DNA of 64,000 nt, taken from a bacterium (GTDB lineage: Bacteria; CAIWAD01). The notes under the pieces were generated by a model, which searched no databases, was not told where the DNA came from, and worked only from the letters and a program-made list of their open reading frames with translations. Position numbers and translations under genes: made by a program. Positions 17,031 through 28,306 of the stretch are shown one piece after another; position 1 is the stretch's first letter, and each line of letters starts with the position of its first letter. The stretch is from NCBI GenBank assembly GCA_030685015.1, contig JAUXWS010000068.1:10102-74101 (forward strand), given 5' to 3'.

Positions 17031-18968
17031 ATGTCGCGCGTGTTCGTCCTCATTGCCATTCACATGGCGCTGGCCCTGGCTGCTCCCGCGGCCCATGCCC
17101 AGGCTGTGGTGGGCCTGGCCGAGTTCTCCCTCGTGGCGGACCTGCAGCGGAGTCCCTTGGGCGCAGTGCCCATATTCAACCAAGATCAAGTCTGGACCGG
17201 ACGAGTGCACCTGGGTGGGAGTGCCCGGCTATCGCCATATGGATACCCTTTGTTCACCGGCCCCTATTCTCAGACAAGCGAACAGATCGTCGACATGGCA
17301 CCAGGCCAGTTTGACCAGGCTTTTCAAGGGGGCCTGTGTCTCGCCCATGCCCCTTTGGCGTGGAATTTCGCGGAGGAGCTGGACCTCATCCGCCAGGTGT
17401 GTCCGCCGGAGCACCGCTGGGCGGCCGTGGTGGACAGCCTGCCTCTCACCACCCTGATCCGCTTCGACGGTCCCGTGTACCACGCGGCCCAGTTCAGCCA
17501 GGGCCAAGTGCAGGGCACGGACACCCTCTACACGGTGCCCTGGACCACCCTCCCCCTGCCCGCGGGGAACCAGCCCCAGCTCATCTGGGTGGAGGGCGTG
17601 GCCCGTGTCAAGGGAGTGGTGGAGGGGCAGGTGACCCTGCTGGCCTCGGACAGCCTGTTCATCATGGGAGATGTGATCACAGCCGACACCATCTTGTCGC
17701 CCTGTCCATCGGGAGATCCCTATCCTCCTCAAGCGTCCCCTTTTGGCACCGTTCCCGTGGGCTCGCCCAACCGCATCGGGCTGATCGGCGAGCAGGACGT
17801 GCTCATCGCCGCCACCCTGGAGAACGGGTTCGCCAATGGGGCCAGCACGCCGGCCGTCACCTGCGGCATGCCCAACGAGCCGGTGGTGTCCGCGTGCTCG
17901 CAGGGTCGCCGGGACCTGATCATCACGGCGTCCATCCTGGCCGGGTGCAGTTTCGGGACGGAGTTCTGGAAGACCACGGCCTGGGCCGCCCTTCCCCCCG
18001 CGCCTTATCCCCAGTGGGACTGCGGCGACTCGTCCTATACCCACGTGCGGCTCTGGGACACCGTGCCCGGCGGCCAGTGGCCGGATTGCCCCAATGCCTC
18101 CTCCACCAGCGATCGGCGGGGCACCCTCTGGTTCTACGGCTCCCTGGCCGTCTTCCGGCCGGGCTACAACAGCATCAACCCGCCCGGTGCCATGGGCAAT
18201 GTCTGGGTGGGCTACCAGAGCCGCCGTCATGCCCATGACGCCAACCTGTTGCTGTCATCACCCCCCTACTGGCCCACCACCCGTTGGCTCCCGGAGCGCG
18301 CGGCGGTGGTGGAGGCAGCCCCGGAGACCCCCCCCTGCGGCTTGGTGGAAGATCCCGCCGCCTTGGCCCAGGCCTGGGCCTTCGGCGTGCCGGCGCTGCA
18401 CATCCGCAGCAGCAACCCGGAAGCGGACACCCCCCTGCATGGCCAGGTGCGCGCCTGGGTGAACGACGAGCCCCAGGCTCTTTCCCGCTTCTCCCTTGAG
18501 GGGGATTCCCTGCTGGTCTGGCGACCCGAGCTTAATCTCCACTCATGGATGGAGGGTCCGGCGCGGGTGTGGTTCGAGGTGGAGACCGGCGACTTCTGGG
18601 GCTGGGACCGCGACTTGGAGGTGGAGGCCAGCTGGAACGTGGACGGGGCCGAGTGCGCCTGGTTCTGGGTGGAGACCACCGCAACCCCATCCCCGGCGCA
18701 GCCCGCCGCATGTCGGCTGGGCGAGCCCTGGCCCAACCCCTTCAACCCTGGCTGCCAGGTCACCGTGGACCTGTCCGTCGCCAGTTCATTGCGCCTGGAG
18801 GTTTTCGACCTGCTGGGACGCCGGGAGGCCCTGGTGTTCGATGGCCTGCTGCCGGCGGGCGCCCATGCCTTCACCCTGGACGGCGCGTCCTGGCCGGCGG
18901 GCCTGCACCTGCTGCGGGCCACCCATGTCAACGGGGTGGAACTGAGGAAGGTGGTCCTGGCGAAGTGA
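17031..18968 (+). CDS. Secreted T9SS cargo protein of unknown function
   Basis: This 645-residue protein has a signal peptide ending AHAQA and a C-terminal type-A sorting domain from about residue 565 (GEPWPNPFNPG, LEVFDLLGRRE, LPAGAHAF, WPAGLHLLRA). Between these, VKGVVEGQVTLLASDSLFIM resembles the beta-helical DUF4900-type region of FCB surface proteins. No catalytic motif is seen. It probably reaches the cell surface through T9SS, with PorV as shuttle. GGAGGG precedes the ATG. A TAGCTTG sequence at 16901 is a possible -10 element 118 bases upstream. It converges on the POT transporter gene. Confidence 0.72.
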   Translation: MSRVFVLIAIHMALALAAPAAHAQAVVGLAEFSLVADLQRSPLGAVPIFNQDQVWTGRVHLGGSARLSPYGYPLFTGPYSQTSEQIVDMAPGQFDQAFQGGLCLAHAPLAWNFAEELDLIRQVCPPEHRWAAVVDSLPLTTLIRFDGPVYHAAQFSQGQVQGTDTLYTVPWTTLPLPAGNQPQLIWVEGVARVKGVVEGQVTLLASDSLFIMGDVITADTILSPCPSGDPYPPQASPFGTVPVGSPNRIGLIGEQDVLIAATLENGFANGASTPAVTCGMPNEPVVSACSQGRRDLIITASILAGCSFGTEFWKTTAWAALPPAPYPQWDCGDSSYTHVRLWDTVPGGQWPDCPNASSTSDRRGTLWFYGSLAVFRPGYNSINPPGAMGNVWVGYQSRRHAHDANLLLSSPPYWPTTRWLPERAAVVEAAPETPPCGLVEDPAALAQAWAFGVPALHIRSSNPEADTPLHGQVRAWVNDEPQALSRFSLEGDSLLVWRPELNLHSWMEGPARVWFEVETGDFWGWDRDLEVEASWNVDGAECAWFWVETTATPSPAQPAACRLGEPWPNPFNPGCQVTVDLSVASSLRLEVFDLLGRREALVFDGLLPAGAHAFTLDGASWPAGLHLLRATHVNGVELRKVVLAK

Positions 18969-19006
18969 GGCGGGCCCTGGGCTCAGGACTGTCCTCGGCC
19001 CGTCCG

Positions 19007-19045
19007 ATGCCACTTCCTGGGTGGTGGCCTCCCGGGAAGTGGCAT
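19007..19045. terminator. Long hairpin between convergent genes (bidirectional terminator)
   Basis: ATGCCACTTCC (19007-19017) pairs with GGAAGTGGCAT (19035-19045). The stem continues through a T-G pair, three G-C pairs, one T-T mismatch and two G-C pairs to a three-base loop. It lies between the converging stop codons at 18968 and 19097. There is no U-run, so Rho-independent action is uncertain. Confidence 0.6.
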
Positions 19046-19096
19046 GCCCGGCAAGGGTTCGCCCATGCGCATGGCCCGCCGTGGCGTGGGACCCGC

Positions 19097-20455
19097 TCAG
19101 GCCTCGCCCTGGATGTAGGTCTGCTCCTTGAAGTGCCGGCTGACCAGCAGGTAGATGCCGAACACGCCCAGCATGAGCAGGGCGAAGAACCAGTAGTAGC
19201 TGGCGCCGGGCAGGCGGCTGGAGCCGTCCGCGTTCTGGATGAAGAGGTTGACCCCGCTGACGAAGAGGTTGCCCGCCGAGACGCTGACCAGGTAGAAGGC
19301 CATGAGCAGGCTCTTCATGCTGCGCGGCGCCTGGGTGTAGGAATACTCCAGGCAGGTGATGGAGACGAGGATCTCCCCCGCCGTGATGATGACGTAGCTG
19401 AACAGCTGCCAAGCGATGTTGACGCTGTCCCCCGCCACCAGGCGCGCCTCGATCCAGCCCGACAGCCAGAAGCTGAGCGCGGCCAGCAGCAGGCCGGCGC
19501 CGATCTTGCGCAGGGGTGTCAGCTTCACCACGCGCTCCACCGCCGGATAGACGACCCGCCCGAAGAGGGGGATGAAGGCGAGGATGAGGAGGGGATTGAT
19601 CGCCTGGATCTGGCTGGACAGCCAGGTGATGCCCAGGAAGCTCCGGTCCATGCGCTCGGCCTGGAGGACCCAGGCGCTGCCCGTCTGGTCGTAAAGGGAC
19701 CAGAAGACGGCGACGAAGATGTAGAGCACGGCCAGGCGGCCCAGGGCGCGCAGGCCCTCCGGGCTGAGAGTCTCCTTGATGAAGCGCTTCCCCGCCGGCG
19801 GGATGTGGACGAACTTGTGGCGGCCCAGCCAGAAGACCCAGGTGGCCAGCGCCATGAGGACGCCGGGCACGCCGAAGGCCCAGGCCGCGCCGTAATGGGC
19901 CAGCAGCCAGGGCGTGAGCAGCGTGCTGACGAAGGAGCCCAGGTTGATGGCGAAGTAGAACCAGCCGAAGACGCGGCTGAGCAGGTGCTGGTTGAGGCGT
20001 CCGAACTGGTCCCCCACATGGGCCGAGACGCAGGGCTTGATGCCGCCGGCGCCCACGGCGATGAGGCTGAGTCCGATGGCCAGGCCCAGCCGTGTGTCGT
20101 CCAGGGCCAGGGCGAGGTGCCCCAGGCAGTAGACGAGCGAGAGCAGCATGATGGTGCGGTACTTGCCCAGCAGGATGTCGCTGAGCAGGGCCCCCAGCAG
20201 CGGCGTGAAATAGACGGCGCTGGTGAAGAGGTGGTACCAGCTCATGGCCTGGGGCTCCGTCATCACGTCCAGCAGGCCGCCCGGTCCGGCCAGGTACTGG
20301 GTCATGAAGACGACAAGGATGCCCTTCATCCCGTAGAAGCTGAAACGCTCGGCCGCCTCGTTGCCCACGATGTAGGGCACGCCGCCGGGCATGCCGGCCT
20401 GGAGGGGAGGGGTGTTGGCGTAGGCGGGACGGCGGTTCTCCGGCGAAGCGGGCAT
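19097..20455 (-). CDS. POT/PTR-family proton-dependent oligopeptide transporter
   Basis: This 452-residue inner-membrane MFS protein imports di- and tripeptides with protons. The family signature is present in [20 protein letters not shown] (E-x-x-E-R-F-x-x-Y-G), and [17 protein letters not shown] is the second PTR2 signature. About 12 to 14 hydrophobic segments follow. The ATG at 20455 is chosen because GAGGAG lies 6 bases upstream and the conserved region begins soon after; the open frame extends 51 codons further without similarity. It is a single gene, divergent from purN, with which it shares a 214-base intergenic region. Confidence 0.9.
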   Translation of the reverse strand: MPASPENRRPAYANTPPLQAGMPGGVPYIVGNEAAERFSFYGMKGILVVFMTQYLAGPGGLLDVMTEPQAMSWYHLFTSAVYFTPLLGALLSDILLGKYRTIMLLSLVYCLGHLALALDDTRLGLAIGLSLIAVGAGGIKPCVSAHVGDQFGRLNQHLLSRVFGWFYFAINLGSFVSTLLTPWLLAHYGAAWAFGVPGVLMALATWVFWLGRHKFVHIPPAGKRFIKETLSPEGLRALGRLAVLYIFVAVFWSLYDQTGSAWVLQAERMDRSFLGITWLSSQIQAINPLLILAFIPLFGRVVYPAVERVVKLTPLRKIGAGLLLAALSFWLSGWIEARLVAGDSVNIAWQLFSYVIITAGEILVSITCLEYSYTQAPRSMKSLLMAFYLVSVSAGNLFVSGVNLFIQNADGSSRLPGASYYWFFALLMLGVFGIYLLVSRHFKEQTYIQGEA

Positions 20456-20589
20456 GGAGGGCTCCTCTGCTCCAGGGTGGCAAGTCACCTGGACTCGCGG
20501 GAGGCCAGGCCGGAAATCGGCGGCCAATGTACCAAGAATCGGGCCGGCGCGGCTGGACCCCTTTGCGGCAAAGCCAGGCCGCCGGACGA

Positions 20590-20618
20590 TTGAGAAAGCG
20601 CGGGCCATGCCCTACCTT
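20590..20618 (+). promoter_or_regulatory. Putative promoter TTGAGA-N17-TACCTT for purNH-mre-mrdA-rodA
   Basis: TTGAGA (20590-20595) and TACCTT (20613-20618) are separated by 17 bases. The site is placed so that transcription begins about 45 bases before purN. It is the best match in the window to the recurring TTGnnn-N17-TACCTT form. Confidence 0.5.
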
Positions 20619-20669
20619 TTCCGTGCAGGAGACGGGCGGCCGAACTCCCTTTGCAGCAAGGATTTCACA

Positions 20670-21302
20670 ATGGCACTCCGCCGCCTGGCGGTCTTCGCCT
20701 CGGGCGGGGGCAGCAATTTTCAGGCGATCCACACATCCTGGCGGGCCGGGGTCCATCCCTTCGAGCCGGTGGCCCTCGTGGCGGATCGGGCCGGCGCCGG
20801 CGCCCTGGAGCGGGCCCGCGCCGCCAGGGTCGAGGCCGCCGTCTTCGGCCGCGCCTGCTGGGGAAGCGCGGCGCAGGGGGCGCCCGCGCTGCTCGCCTGG
20901 CTGCGCGAGCGCCAGGTGGAGACCATCGCGCTGGCGGGCTTCCTGCGCATGGTGCCACCCCTGCTGGTGGAGGCCTTCCGCGGCCGCATGCTCAACATCC
21001 ACCCGGCCCTCCTGCCCTCCTTCGGCGGAGCCGGCATGTACGGCCATCATGTGCATGAGGCGGTCTGGCGGGCCGGTTGCCGGGTCAGCGGCGCCACCGT
21101 CCACCTGGTGGACGAGGCCTTCGACCGCGGCCCCATCGTCCTCCAGCGGGCCGTCGACCTGCGGCCCGAGGACGGCCCGGCCGAGATCGCCGCCCGCGTG
21201 CTGGAGATCGAGCACATCATCTATCCCGAGGCCCTCGCCCTGCTGGCCGGCGGCCTTGACATCAAGGAAGGACGGGTCATCCCATGTCGCGCCTCCCGCT
21301 GA
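20670..21302 (+). CDS. purN: Phosphoribosylglycinamide formyltransferase
   Basis: This 210-residue cytosolic enzyme transfers a formyl group from 10-formyl-THF to GAR in purine synthesis. It shows the N-terminal FASGGGSNFQAI phosphate-binding loop, the catalytic LNIHPALLPSFGG segment with the active His, and the DEAFDRGPIVLQ stretch with the conserved Asp. Length is normal for PurN. The start is set by the conserved MALRRLAVFASGG opening. Its last 19 bases overlap purH in another frame, indicating translational coupling. Confidence 0.93.
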   Translation: MALRRLAVFASGGGSNFQAIHTSWRAGVHPFEPVALVADRAGAGALERARAARVEAAVFGRACWGSAAQGAPALLAWLRERQVETIALAGFLRMVPPLLVEAFRGRMLNIHPALLPSFGGAGMYGHHVHEAVWRAGCRVSGATVHLVDEAFDRGPIVLQRAVDLRPEDGPAEIAARVLEIEHIIYPEALALLAGGLDIKEGRVIPCRASR

Positions 21303-22849
21303 GCCGGGCCCTCATCTCGGTCCATGACAAGACAGGAGTGGTGGAGCTGGCGAGGGCCCTGGCCGCCCGCGGCTGCGAGCTGGTCTCCACCGGCGGCACC
21401 GCCCGCCTGCTGCGGGAGAAGGGCCTGGCCGTGCGCGACGTGAGCGAGCTGACCGGCTTCCCCGAGATGATGGACGGCCGCGTCAAGACCCTCCATCCAC
21501 GCATCCACGGCGGGCTGCTGGCGCGTCGCGACCACCCGGAGGACCTCGCCCTGGCCGCGGCCAACGGCATCAGCCTGATCGATCTCGTGGTCGTCACCCT
21601 CTATCCCTTCGCCGAGGTGAGCCGCCGTCCCGGCGCCTCCCTGGCCGACCTGGTGGAGAACATCGACATCGGCGGCCCCTCCCTGCTGCGGGGCGCCGCC
21701 AAGAACCACGCCTTCGTCACGGTCCTGTGCGACACGGCCGACTACGGGCCCCTGCTGGAGCAGCTGGAACAGGGCGGTCCCGACCTCGCCTTCCGGCGCC
21801 GCCTGGCGGCCAAGGCCTACGCCCGGACGGCGGCCTACGACGGCCTGATCGCCTCCGTGCTGGGGGAGCGCTTCGAGCGGGAGGCGGGCGGGGAGGGCGC
21901 GGCCCCCGTCCTGCCGCCGGTCCACTCCCTCACGCTGCCACGGGTCCAGGACCTGCGCTACGGGGAGAACCCCCACCAGGCCGCCGCCGTCTACGGCTCC
22001 CTCGCCGGCCTGGAGATCCTGCACGGCAAGGCCCTGTCCTACAACAACCTGCTGGACGTGGACGCCGCCCTCGAATTGATCGGGGATTTCCCCGCCGCCG
22101 AGGGCCCGGCCTGCGCCATCCTCAAGCACACCAATCCCTGCGGCGCGGCCTTGGGCGCCACGGCCCTCGAGGCCTTCCAACGCGCCCTGGCCACCGACCA
22201 GGTGAGCCCCTTCGGCGGCATCGTCGTCTGGAACCGCCCCCTGGACGCCGCCACGGCCCGGGTCGTGCACCCCCTCTTCATGGAGATCCTCATCGCCCCC
22301 GCTTTCGACGAGGAGGCCCTGGCCATCCTCCGCAAGAAGAAGGACCGTCGCCTCTTGGCCTGCGGGCCGCTGCCCGGCCCGGACCTGCAACTGCGCCACT
22401 TCTTCGGCGGTCTGCTCGTGCAGGGGCGGGACCGCCTCGCGGCCGAGGATCCGGCCGCCTATCGCTGCGTGACGAAGCGCCAGCCCAGCGCGGAGGAGCG
22501 CTCCAACCTGCTCTTCGCCTGGCGCATCGTGCGCCATGTCAAGTCCAACGCCATCGTCCTGGCCCGGGAGGGACGCACCCTGGGCATCGGCGCCGGCCAG
22601 ATGAGCCGGGTGGACGCCAGCGACGTGGCCGTGCTCAAGGCCCGGCGCGAGGGGCACGAGCTGGCGGGCGGCGCCCTGGGCTCCGACGCCTTCTTCCCCT
22701 TCCCGGACGGGATCGCGGCGGCGGCGGCGGCGGGCATCACGGCGGTGATCCAGCCGGGCGGCAGCGTGCGCGACGAGGAGGTCATCCGCGCCGCCGACGA
22801 GGCGGGCCTGGCGATGCTGTTCACGGACCGGCGGCACTTCCGCCACTAG
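21284..22849 (+). CDS. purH: Bifunctional AICAR transformylase/IMP cyclohydrolase
   Basis: This 521-residue enzyme performs the last two steps of IMP synthesis. The N-terminal IMP cyclohydrolase (MGS-like) domain has [21 protein letters not shown] and [18 protein letters not shown]. The C-terminal transformylase domain has [34 protein letters not shown] and VKSNAIVLA. Length is typical of the family. It overlaps purN by 19 bases, and mreB starts 12 bases after its stop. This places purine synthesis and cell-shape genes on one transcript. Confidence 0.96.
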   Translation: MSRLPLSRALISVHDKTGVVELARALAARGCELVSTGGTARLLREKGLAVRDVSELTGFPEMMDGRVKTLHPRIHGGLLARRDHPEDLALAAANGISLIDLVVVTLYPFAEVSRRPGASLADLVENIDIGGPSLLRGAAKNHAFVTVLCDTADYGPLLEQLEQGGPDLAFRRRLAAKAYARTAAYDGLIASVLGERFEREAGGEGAAPVLPPVHSLTLPRVQDLRYGENPHQAAAVYGSLAGLEILHGKALSYNNLLDVDAALELIGDFPAAEGPACAILKHTNPCGAALGATALEAFQRALATDQVSPFGGIVVWNRPLDAATARVVHPLFMEILIAPAFDEEALAILRKKKDRRLLACGPLPGPDLQLRHFFGGLLVQGRDRLAAEDPAAYRCVTKRQPSAEERSNLLFAWRIVRHVKSNAIVLAREGRTLGIGAGQMSRVDASDVAVLKARREGHELAGGALGSDAFFPFPDGIAAAAAAGITAVIQPGGSVRDEEVIRAADEAGLAMLFTDRRHFRH

Positions 22850-23896
<1,047 letters not shown>

Positions 23897-23907
23897 CCGG
23901 AGGCCCC

Positions 23908-24708
23908 CTGCCCGCAAGAAGCACCCATAGGCCCTGGCTGGGCTGGGCCGTCTGGAGCGGACTCAGCCTGTTGTCCTGCCTCATCATCCTGGCCCAGGAC
24001 AGCTATCCGGCCCTGGTCTTCCGCGCCTCCGCCGCCCGCCTGGCCGCCATCCCCCTCAGCCTGGTCAACTGGATGCCCCAGCGTCTGGACCTGGCCCGCG
24101 AGAACCGCGAGCTGCGCCGGCGCGCCACCGTGCTCTTCGTGGAGAGCAGCCGCCTCCAGGAGTTGGCCCGCGAAGCAGGACGCCTGGAGGAGATGCTGGG
24201 CCTGGAGCCCCGCCCCGGTCTCAGCTACCTGCCGGCGCGGGTCATCGCCCGCTCCAGTCCTTTCGGCACCCACAGCGTGGTGCTGGACCGGGGGCGCGTC
24301 GACGGTGTGACCGGCGGCGAGGCGCTGGTCACGCCCTGGGGATTGGCCGGCCTGGTGGTCGACGTGGGGGCGGGCGAGTGCCGCGCCCTCCTTCTGGGTC
24401 ATCGCGACTTCCGCTTGCGGGCCCTGCTCAAGCGCAGCCGCGAGGAGGGCATCCTGGCCGGCGGGGCCGGTGAGCTGGTCCTGATGGACATCCCTTTCTC
24501 CAGTCCGGTGGCGACGGGGGACACGGTGCTCAGCGCCTGGACCGGATCGCGCTTCCCCGGCGGCCTGCCCGTGGGCATCGTCTCACGCGTGATGGAGAGC
24601 GGCGGCATGTTCCGGGAAGTGCGCGTCCAGCCCATCCGCCGCCTGGCCAGCATCGAGGAGGCCTATCTGGTGGGCAAGCGGGAGCAGGCCGAAGGGGCGG
24701 CCCCATGA
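23908..24708 (+). CDS. mreC: Rod-shape-determining protein MreC
   Basis: MreC is the periplasmic scaffold that activates PBP2-RodA. It has an N-terminal membrane segment (WSGLSLLSCLIILA), a coiled coil (about 55-90, RENRELRRRATVLFVESSRL), then the beta-domain (LPARVIARSSPF, VLDRGRVDGV, LPVGIVSRV). No ATG, GTG or TTG can include the whole membrane segment. The first usable codon is CTG at 23908, with GGAGG at 23899-23903. A TTG at 23971 would cut into the membrane helix. The gene is therefore annotated from the CTG (266 residues) with reservation. It overlaps mreD by ATGA. Confidence 0.85.
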   Translation: MPARSTHRPWLGWAVWSGLSLLSCLIILAQDSYPALVFRASAARLAAIPLSLVNWMPQRLDLARENRELRRRATVLFVESSRLQELAREAGRLEEMLGLEPRPGLSYLPARVIARSSPFGTHSVVLDRGRVDGVTGGEALVTPWGLAGLVVDVGAGECRALLLGHRDFRLRALLKRSREEGILAGGAGELVLMDIPFSSPVATGDTVLSAWTGSRFPGGLPVGIVSRVMESGGMFREVRVQPIRRLASIEEAYLVGKREQAEGAAP

Positions 24709-25181
24709 TGCGCTGGCTGCTGCTGGCATTCTGCCTGCTTCTGCATCTGAGCTGGGGCGACCTCCTGGCCATCCAGGGCCGCTCGCCGGATCTGCTGCTC
24801 ATCGGCATCATGTGGGCGGCGGCGCCCCTGCCGCCCTGGCAGGCCGCCCTGCTCGGCTTCCTCGCCGGGCTGGGGGCGGACCTGGCCGGCGCCCAGGACC
24901 CGCTTGGCGCCTCGGCCCTGGCCGGCAGCAGCGCCGCCTTCTTCACCGCCCTCTGGGTCTCGGCCGGCCTGCGCCTTCCGGCCTGGCGGAGCCTGGTCCG
25001 CCTTGCCGCCATTCTGGCGCCCCTGGAGCTTTTCCAGGCCCATCTGCGCCACCGCGGCCTGGACTATCGCATCCTCGACACCAGCCTGGGACTGGCCCTG
25101 CCGGTCTGGGCCTACACCGTGGCGCTGCTGGCCGTCCTCATCGCGCTGACTCCCGGCCGCGGCGCGGACGGGCGCCGGTGA
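24705..25181 (+). CDS. mreD: Rod-shape-determining membrane protein MreD
   Basis: This 158-residue inner-membrane protein has about five hydrophobic segments and the family features SPDLLLIGIMWAA and a G-x-G-x-D-L stretch (GFLAGLGADLAGA). MreD partners MreC in the elongasome. It overlaps mreC (ATGA) and mrdA (GTGA), giving strict translational coupling. Sequence similarity within MreD is weak in general, so position in the operon is an important part of the call. Confidence 0.85.
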   Translation: MMRWLLLAFCLLLHLSWGDLLAIQGRSPDLLLIGIMWAAAPLPPWQAALLGFLAGLGADLAGAQDPLGASALAGSSAAFFTALWVSAGLRLPAWRSLVRLAAILAPLELFQAHLRHRGLDYRILDTSLGLALPVWAYTVALLAVLIALTPGRGADGRR

Positions 25182-27085
25182 AGCAGCCGACGGACATCCA
25201 GCGGCGGGGCACCGTGCTGGTGCTGGCCCAGGCGGGCCTGCTCCTGCTCCTGCTGGGCCGCCTGGCGCAACTGCAGATCATCGGACGCGAAGGCTGGGAC
25301 GACCGCAGCCGGCGCAACCAGATCCGCACCCAGGAGATCGCCCCCCACCGGGGCCTGCTGCTGGACCGCCAGGGCCGCGTCCTGGCGGGCAACCGGCCAT
25401 CCTACACCCTGTTCGGCATCCCCGCCCACCTGCTGCGGGACAGCAGCACCGTGCGGAAGCTGGCCGCCACCTTCGGCTGGGAGGAGGCCTTCCTCTACCG
25501 CCGCCTGGCCCAGGGCGGCCGTCACAGCCTGAAGGCGGTCAAGCTGGTCCCCGACATCACCTTCGACCAGCGCGCCCATCTGGCCGAGTACCGCCTCGAC
25601 TTCCCCGGCCTGCAGGTCCAGGTGGAACCCCGCCGTGAGTACCCGGAGCCCCTGGCGCCCCATCTCCTGGGCTATCTGGGCGAGGTGAGCGAGGAGGAGC
25701 TGACCCGCGGCCTGCTGGCGGACGGCACCCCCGGGGACCTGGTGGGACGGCGGGGCCTGGAGCGCCACCATGACGCCGAATTGCGCGGCCTCAAGGGCGT
25801 GGAGTACCTGCGGGTGGACGTCCATGGCCGTGTCCTGGGCCACGCCGCGCATTTGCCGCAGGAGGCCCCGGTCAACGGCATGGACCTGGAGACGGGCCTG
25901 GACCGGGATCTCCAGCGCCTGGCCGAATCCATGCTGGAGGGCGGCCGCGGCGCCATCCTGCTCATGGAGGTGCGCAGCGGGCGCCTGCTCGCGCTGGTGA
26001 GCAAGCCCGACTTCCGCCTGGACTGGTTCAGCGGCCGCATGCCGCCGGAGATCTGGTCCATGCTCAACGACGCGGAGGCCCGCCCCCTGCTCAACCGGGC
26101 CATCCAGGGCCTCTATCCGCCCGGTTCGGTCTTCAAGATCGCCCTGGCGGCCTGGGCGCTGGAGAAGGGGATCGTGGACGAGAACTGGAGCGTGACCTGC
26201 ACCGGCGCCTTGCAGCTTGGCTCACGCACGGCCCGCTGCTGGAATGAGGGCGGTCACGGCACGGTGAGCATGCACAAGGCCATCCAGCAGAGCTGCGACG
26301 TCTACTTCTATCAGCTGGGCCTCAAGCTGAGTCCCGACCACATCCGCGAGGCCGCCTCCTGGTTCGGCCTGACCGAGGCCTCCGGGTGCGACCTGGACGG
26401 GGAGAAGGAGGGCCTCATGCCGGACAACGCCTGGTTCGACCGGCGCTTCGGAGCGCGACGCTGGACCCAGGGCGTGATGCTCAATCTGGCCATCGGGCAG
26501 GGGGAGATCCTGGTGACGCCCATGCAGATCCTGCGCTACGCCGGCATTCTGGCCGGACGCGGGCGGGGTCCGACGCCCCACCTCGGCGTCCGCCTGGTGG
26601 ATCATGCCAGCGGCGAGGAGCGCCTCCTTTCCTATCCGTTGCTGCAAGTCAAGCTCTCGCCCCGCACCTGGGCCATGGTGGAGGCCGCCTCCCAGGCCGT
26701 GGTGGAAGTACCGGGAGGCACGGCCCATGCCCAGCGGCGTCTGCGCTTCCGGGCGGCGGGCAAGACGGGCACGGCGGAGAATCCCCATGGCGAGGCCCAC
26801 GCCTGGTACATGGGCTGGATGCCGGAGCCGGAGCCGGAGGTGGCGGCGGTGGTGGTGGTGGAGAACGCCGGGCATGGCAGCTCGCAGGCCGCCCCGCTGG
26901 CCACCGCCCTCTTCGAGGCCTGGCTGGACCAGCGGGAAGGACGCTGGCCGGTGGAGCTGTCCGCCAGTGAGCCGATCGAGGCCATGCTACCGCCGCAGCG
27001 GCTGCCGGTCCTCCTCCCGGTGCGAGAGCCTCCCCGCGCCGGACACGGTGCGCAGCCGCCCATGCTGCGCCGGGGAGCGGAGTAG
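25178..27085 (+). CDS. mrdA: Penicillin-binding protein 2 (elongation transpeptidase)
   Basis: This 635-residue class B PBP cross-links peptidoglycan in the side wall. It has one N-terminal membrane anchor (VLVLAQAGLLLLLLGRLAQL) and a dimerisation domain with ITFDQRAHLAE and HLLGYLGEVSEEEL. The transpeptidase domain has nucleophile Ser317 in S-V-F-K, S372-C-D374 as the second motif, and K529-T-G531. The GTG start overlaps the mreD stop. Length is typical for PBP2. Its partner glycosyltransferase rodA follows 3 bases later. Confidence 0.95.
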   Translation: MKQPTDIQRRGTVLVLAQAGLLLLLLGRLAQLQIIGREGWDDRSRRNQIRTQEIAPHRGLLLDRQGRVLAGNRPSYTLFGIPAHLLRDSSTVRKLAATFGWEEAFLYRRLAQGGRHSLKAVKLVPDITFDQRAHLAEYRLDFPGLQVQVEPRREYPEPLAPHLLGYLGEVSEEELTRGLLADGTPGDLVGRRGLERHHDAELRGLKGVEYLRVDVHGRVLGHAAHLPQEAPVNGMDLETGLDRDLQRLAESMLEGGRGAILLMEVRSGRLLALVSKPDFRLDWFSGRMPPEIWSMLNDAEARPLLNRAIQGLYPPGSVFKIALAAWALEKGIVDENWSVTCTGALQLGSRTARCWNEGGHGTVSMHKAIQQSCDVYFYQLGLKLSPDHIREAASWFGLTEASGCDLDGEKEGLMPDNAWFDRRFGARRWTQGVMLNLAIGQGEILVTPMQILRYAGILAGRGRGPTPHLGVRLVDHASGEERLLSYPLLQVKLSPRTWAMVEAASQAVVEVPGGTAHAQRRLRFRAAGKTGTAENPHGEAHAWYMGWMPEPEPEVAAVVVVENAGHGSSQAAPLATALFEAWLDQREGRWPVELSASEPIEAMLPPQRLPVLLPVREPPRAGHGAQPPMLRRGAE

Positions 27086-27088
27086 GCC

Positions 27089-28306
27089 ATGCTGGATTCC
27101 CTCAAGCGCCGGCTGGACTGGACGATCCTGCTCAGCTTCCTGGCCCTGGCGGCCATCGGCGTCATCATGCTGCACAGCGCCTCGGGCGCGCGCGACCTCG
27201 ACTATGGCCTGCGCCAACTAATGTGGCTAGGGCTGGGCCTGCCCCTCCTCCTGGTCTGTGCCCTGGCGCCGCCCTCCTTCTGGTTCGCGGTGAGCTGGCT
27301 GGCCTACGGTCTGGCCGTCGTGCTGCTCCTGCTGGTGGATCTGATGGGTCTGGCGGGGATGGGGGCCGAGCGCTGGCTGGGGGTGGGCGACCTGCACTTC
27401 CAGCCATCGGAACTGGGCAAGGTGGCTCTCGTCCTGGCCCTGGCCCGCCTCCTCTCCGACAACCGGGTCGACCTGGCGCGACCCCGCTGGGTGCTGGCGG
27501 CCCTGGGCCTGGCCGGCCTTCCCCTGCTCCTGGTGGCGGCCCAGCCCGACCTGGGGACGGCCCTCGTCTACGCCTTCCTCACCGTGCCCATGCTGGTGCG
27601 CGCCGGCCTGCCCTGGAGCTGGCTGCTCATCCTGCTCTCGCCGGCCATCGCCGCTGTCTGCAGCCTGAACATCTTCGTGCTGCTGCTCTTCATCCTGCTG
27701 CTCGCCGCCATCCTCTATTTCAGCGAGGTGGGGATCGGGGCGATGGCGGCCAGCCTCTCCCTCAGCGCCACCATCGGCTTCGCCCTGCCCTGGCTGTGGG
27801 ACCTGCTCCATGACTATCAGCAGAAGCGCATCCTGGTCTTTCTCGATCCCGAGTCGGATCCGCTGGGGGCCGGCTACCAGATCATCCAGTCCAAGGTGGC
27901 CATCGGCTCCGGCGGCTGGTGGGGCAAGGGCTACATGGAAGGAGGACAGACCCAGCTGGCCTTCCTGCCTGAACGCCACACCGACTTCATCTTCGCCGTG
28001 GTGGGCGAGGAGTGGGGTTTTGTCGGAGCCGTGGTCGTGCTGGCCCTCTTCGGGGCCCTCCTGACACGGGCGATGGTGATCGCCCTCAAGCACCGCAACG
28101 GCTTCAGCGGCCTGGCCATGACCGGTTTCGCCTCCATCCTCCTCTTCCATGTGGTGGTGAACACGGGCATGGCCATGGGCATCATGCCGGTGACCGGCCT
28201 GCCCCTGCCTTTCCTGACCTATGGCGGGACCTTCCTCTGGACCTGCATGGCAATGGTGGGCCTCATGCTCAACCTGTCCTGGCATCGTCGGGACTCCCTG
28301 ACCTGA
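27089..28306 (+). CDS. rodA: SEDS-family peptidoglycan glycosyltransferase RodA
   Basis: This 405-residue polytopic membrane enzyme polymerises lipid II with PBP2. SEDS hallmarks are present: GAERWLGVGDLHFQPSELGK, AAQPDLGTALV with the functional Asp, IQSKVAIGSGGWWGKG, LPERHTDFIFAVVGEEWGF, and PVTGLPLPFLTYGG near the C-terminus. It is the last gene of the purNH-mre operon. About 450 bases without a gene follow. Confidence 0.95.
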   Translation: MLDSLKRRLDWTILLSFLALAAIGVIMLHSASGARDLDYGLRQLMWLGLGLPLLLVCALAPPSFWFAVSWLAYGLAVVLLLLVDLMGLAGMGAERWLGVGDLHFQPSELGKVALVLALARLLSDNRVDLARPRWVLAALGLAGLPLLLVAAQPDLGTALVYAFLTVPMLVRAGLPWSWLLILLSPAIAAVCSLNIFVLLLFILLLAAILYFSEVGIGAMAASLSLSATIGFALPWLWDLLHDYQQKRILVFLDPESDPLGAGYQIIQSKVAIGSGGWWGKGYMEGGQTQLAFLPERHTDFIFAVVGEEWGFVGAVVVLALFGALLTRAMVIALKHRNGFSGLAMTGFASILLFHVVVNTGMAMGIMPVTGLPLPFLTYGGTFLWTCMAMVGLMLNLSWHRRDSLT

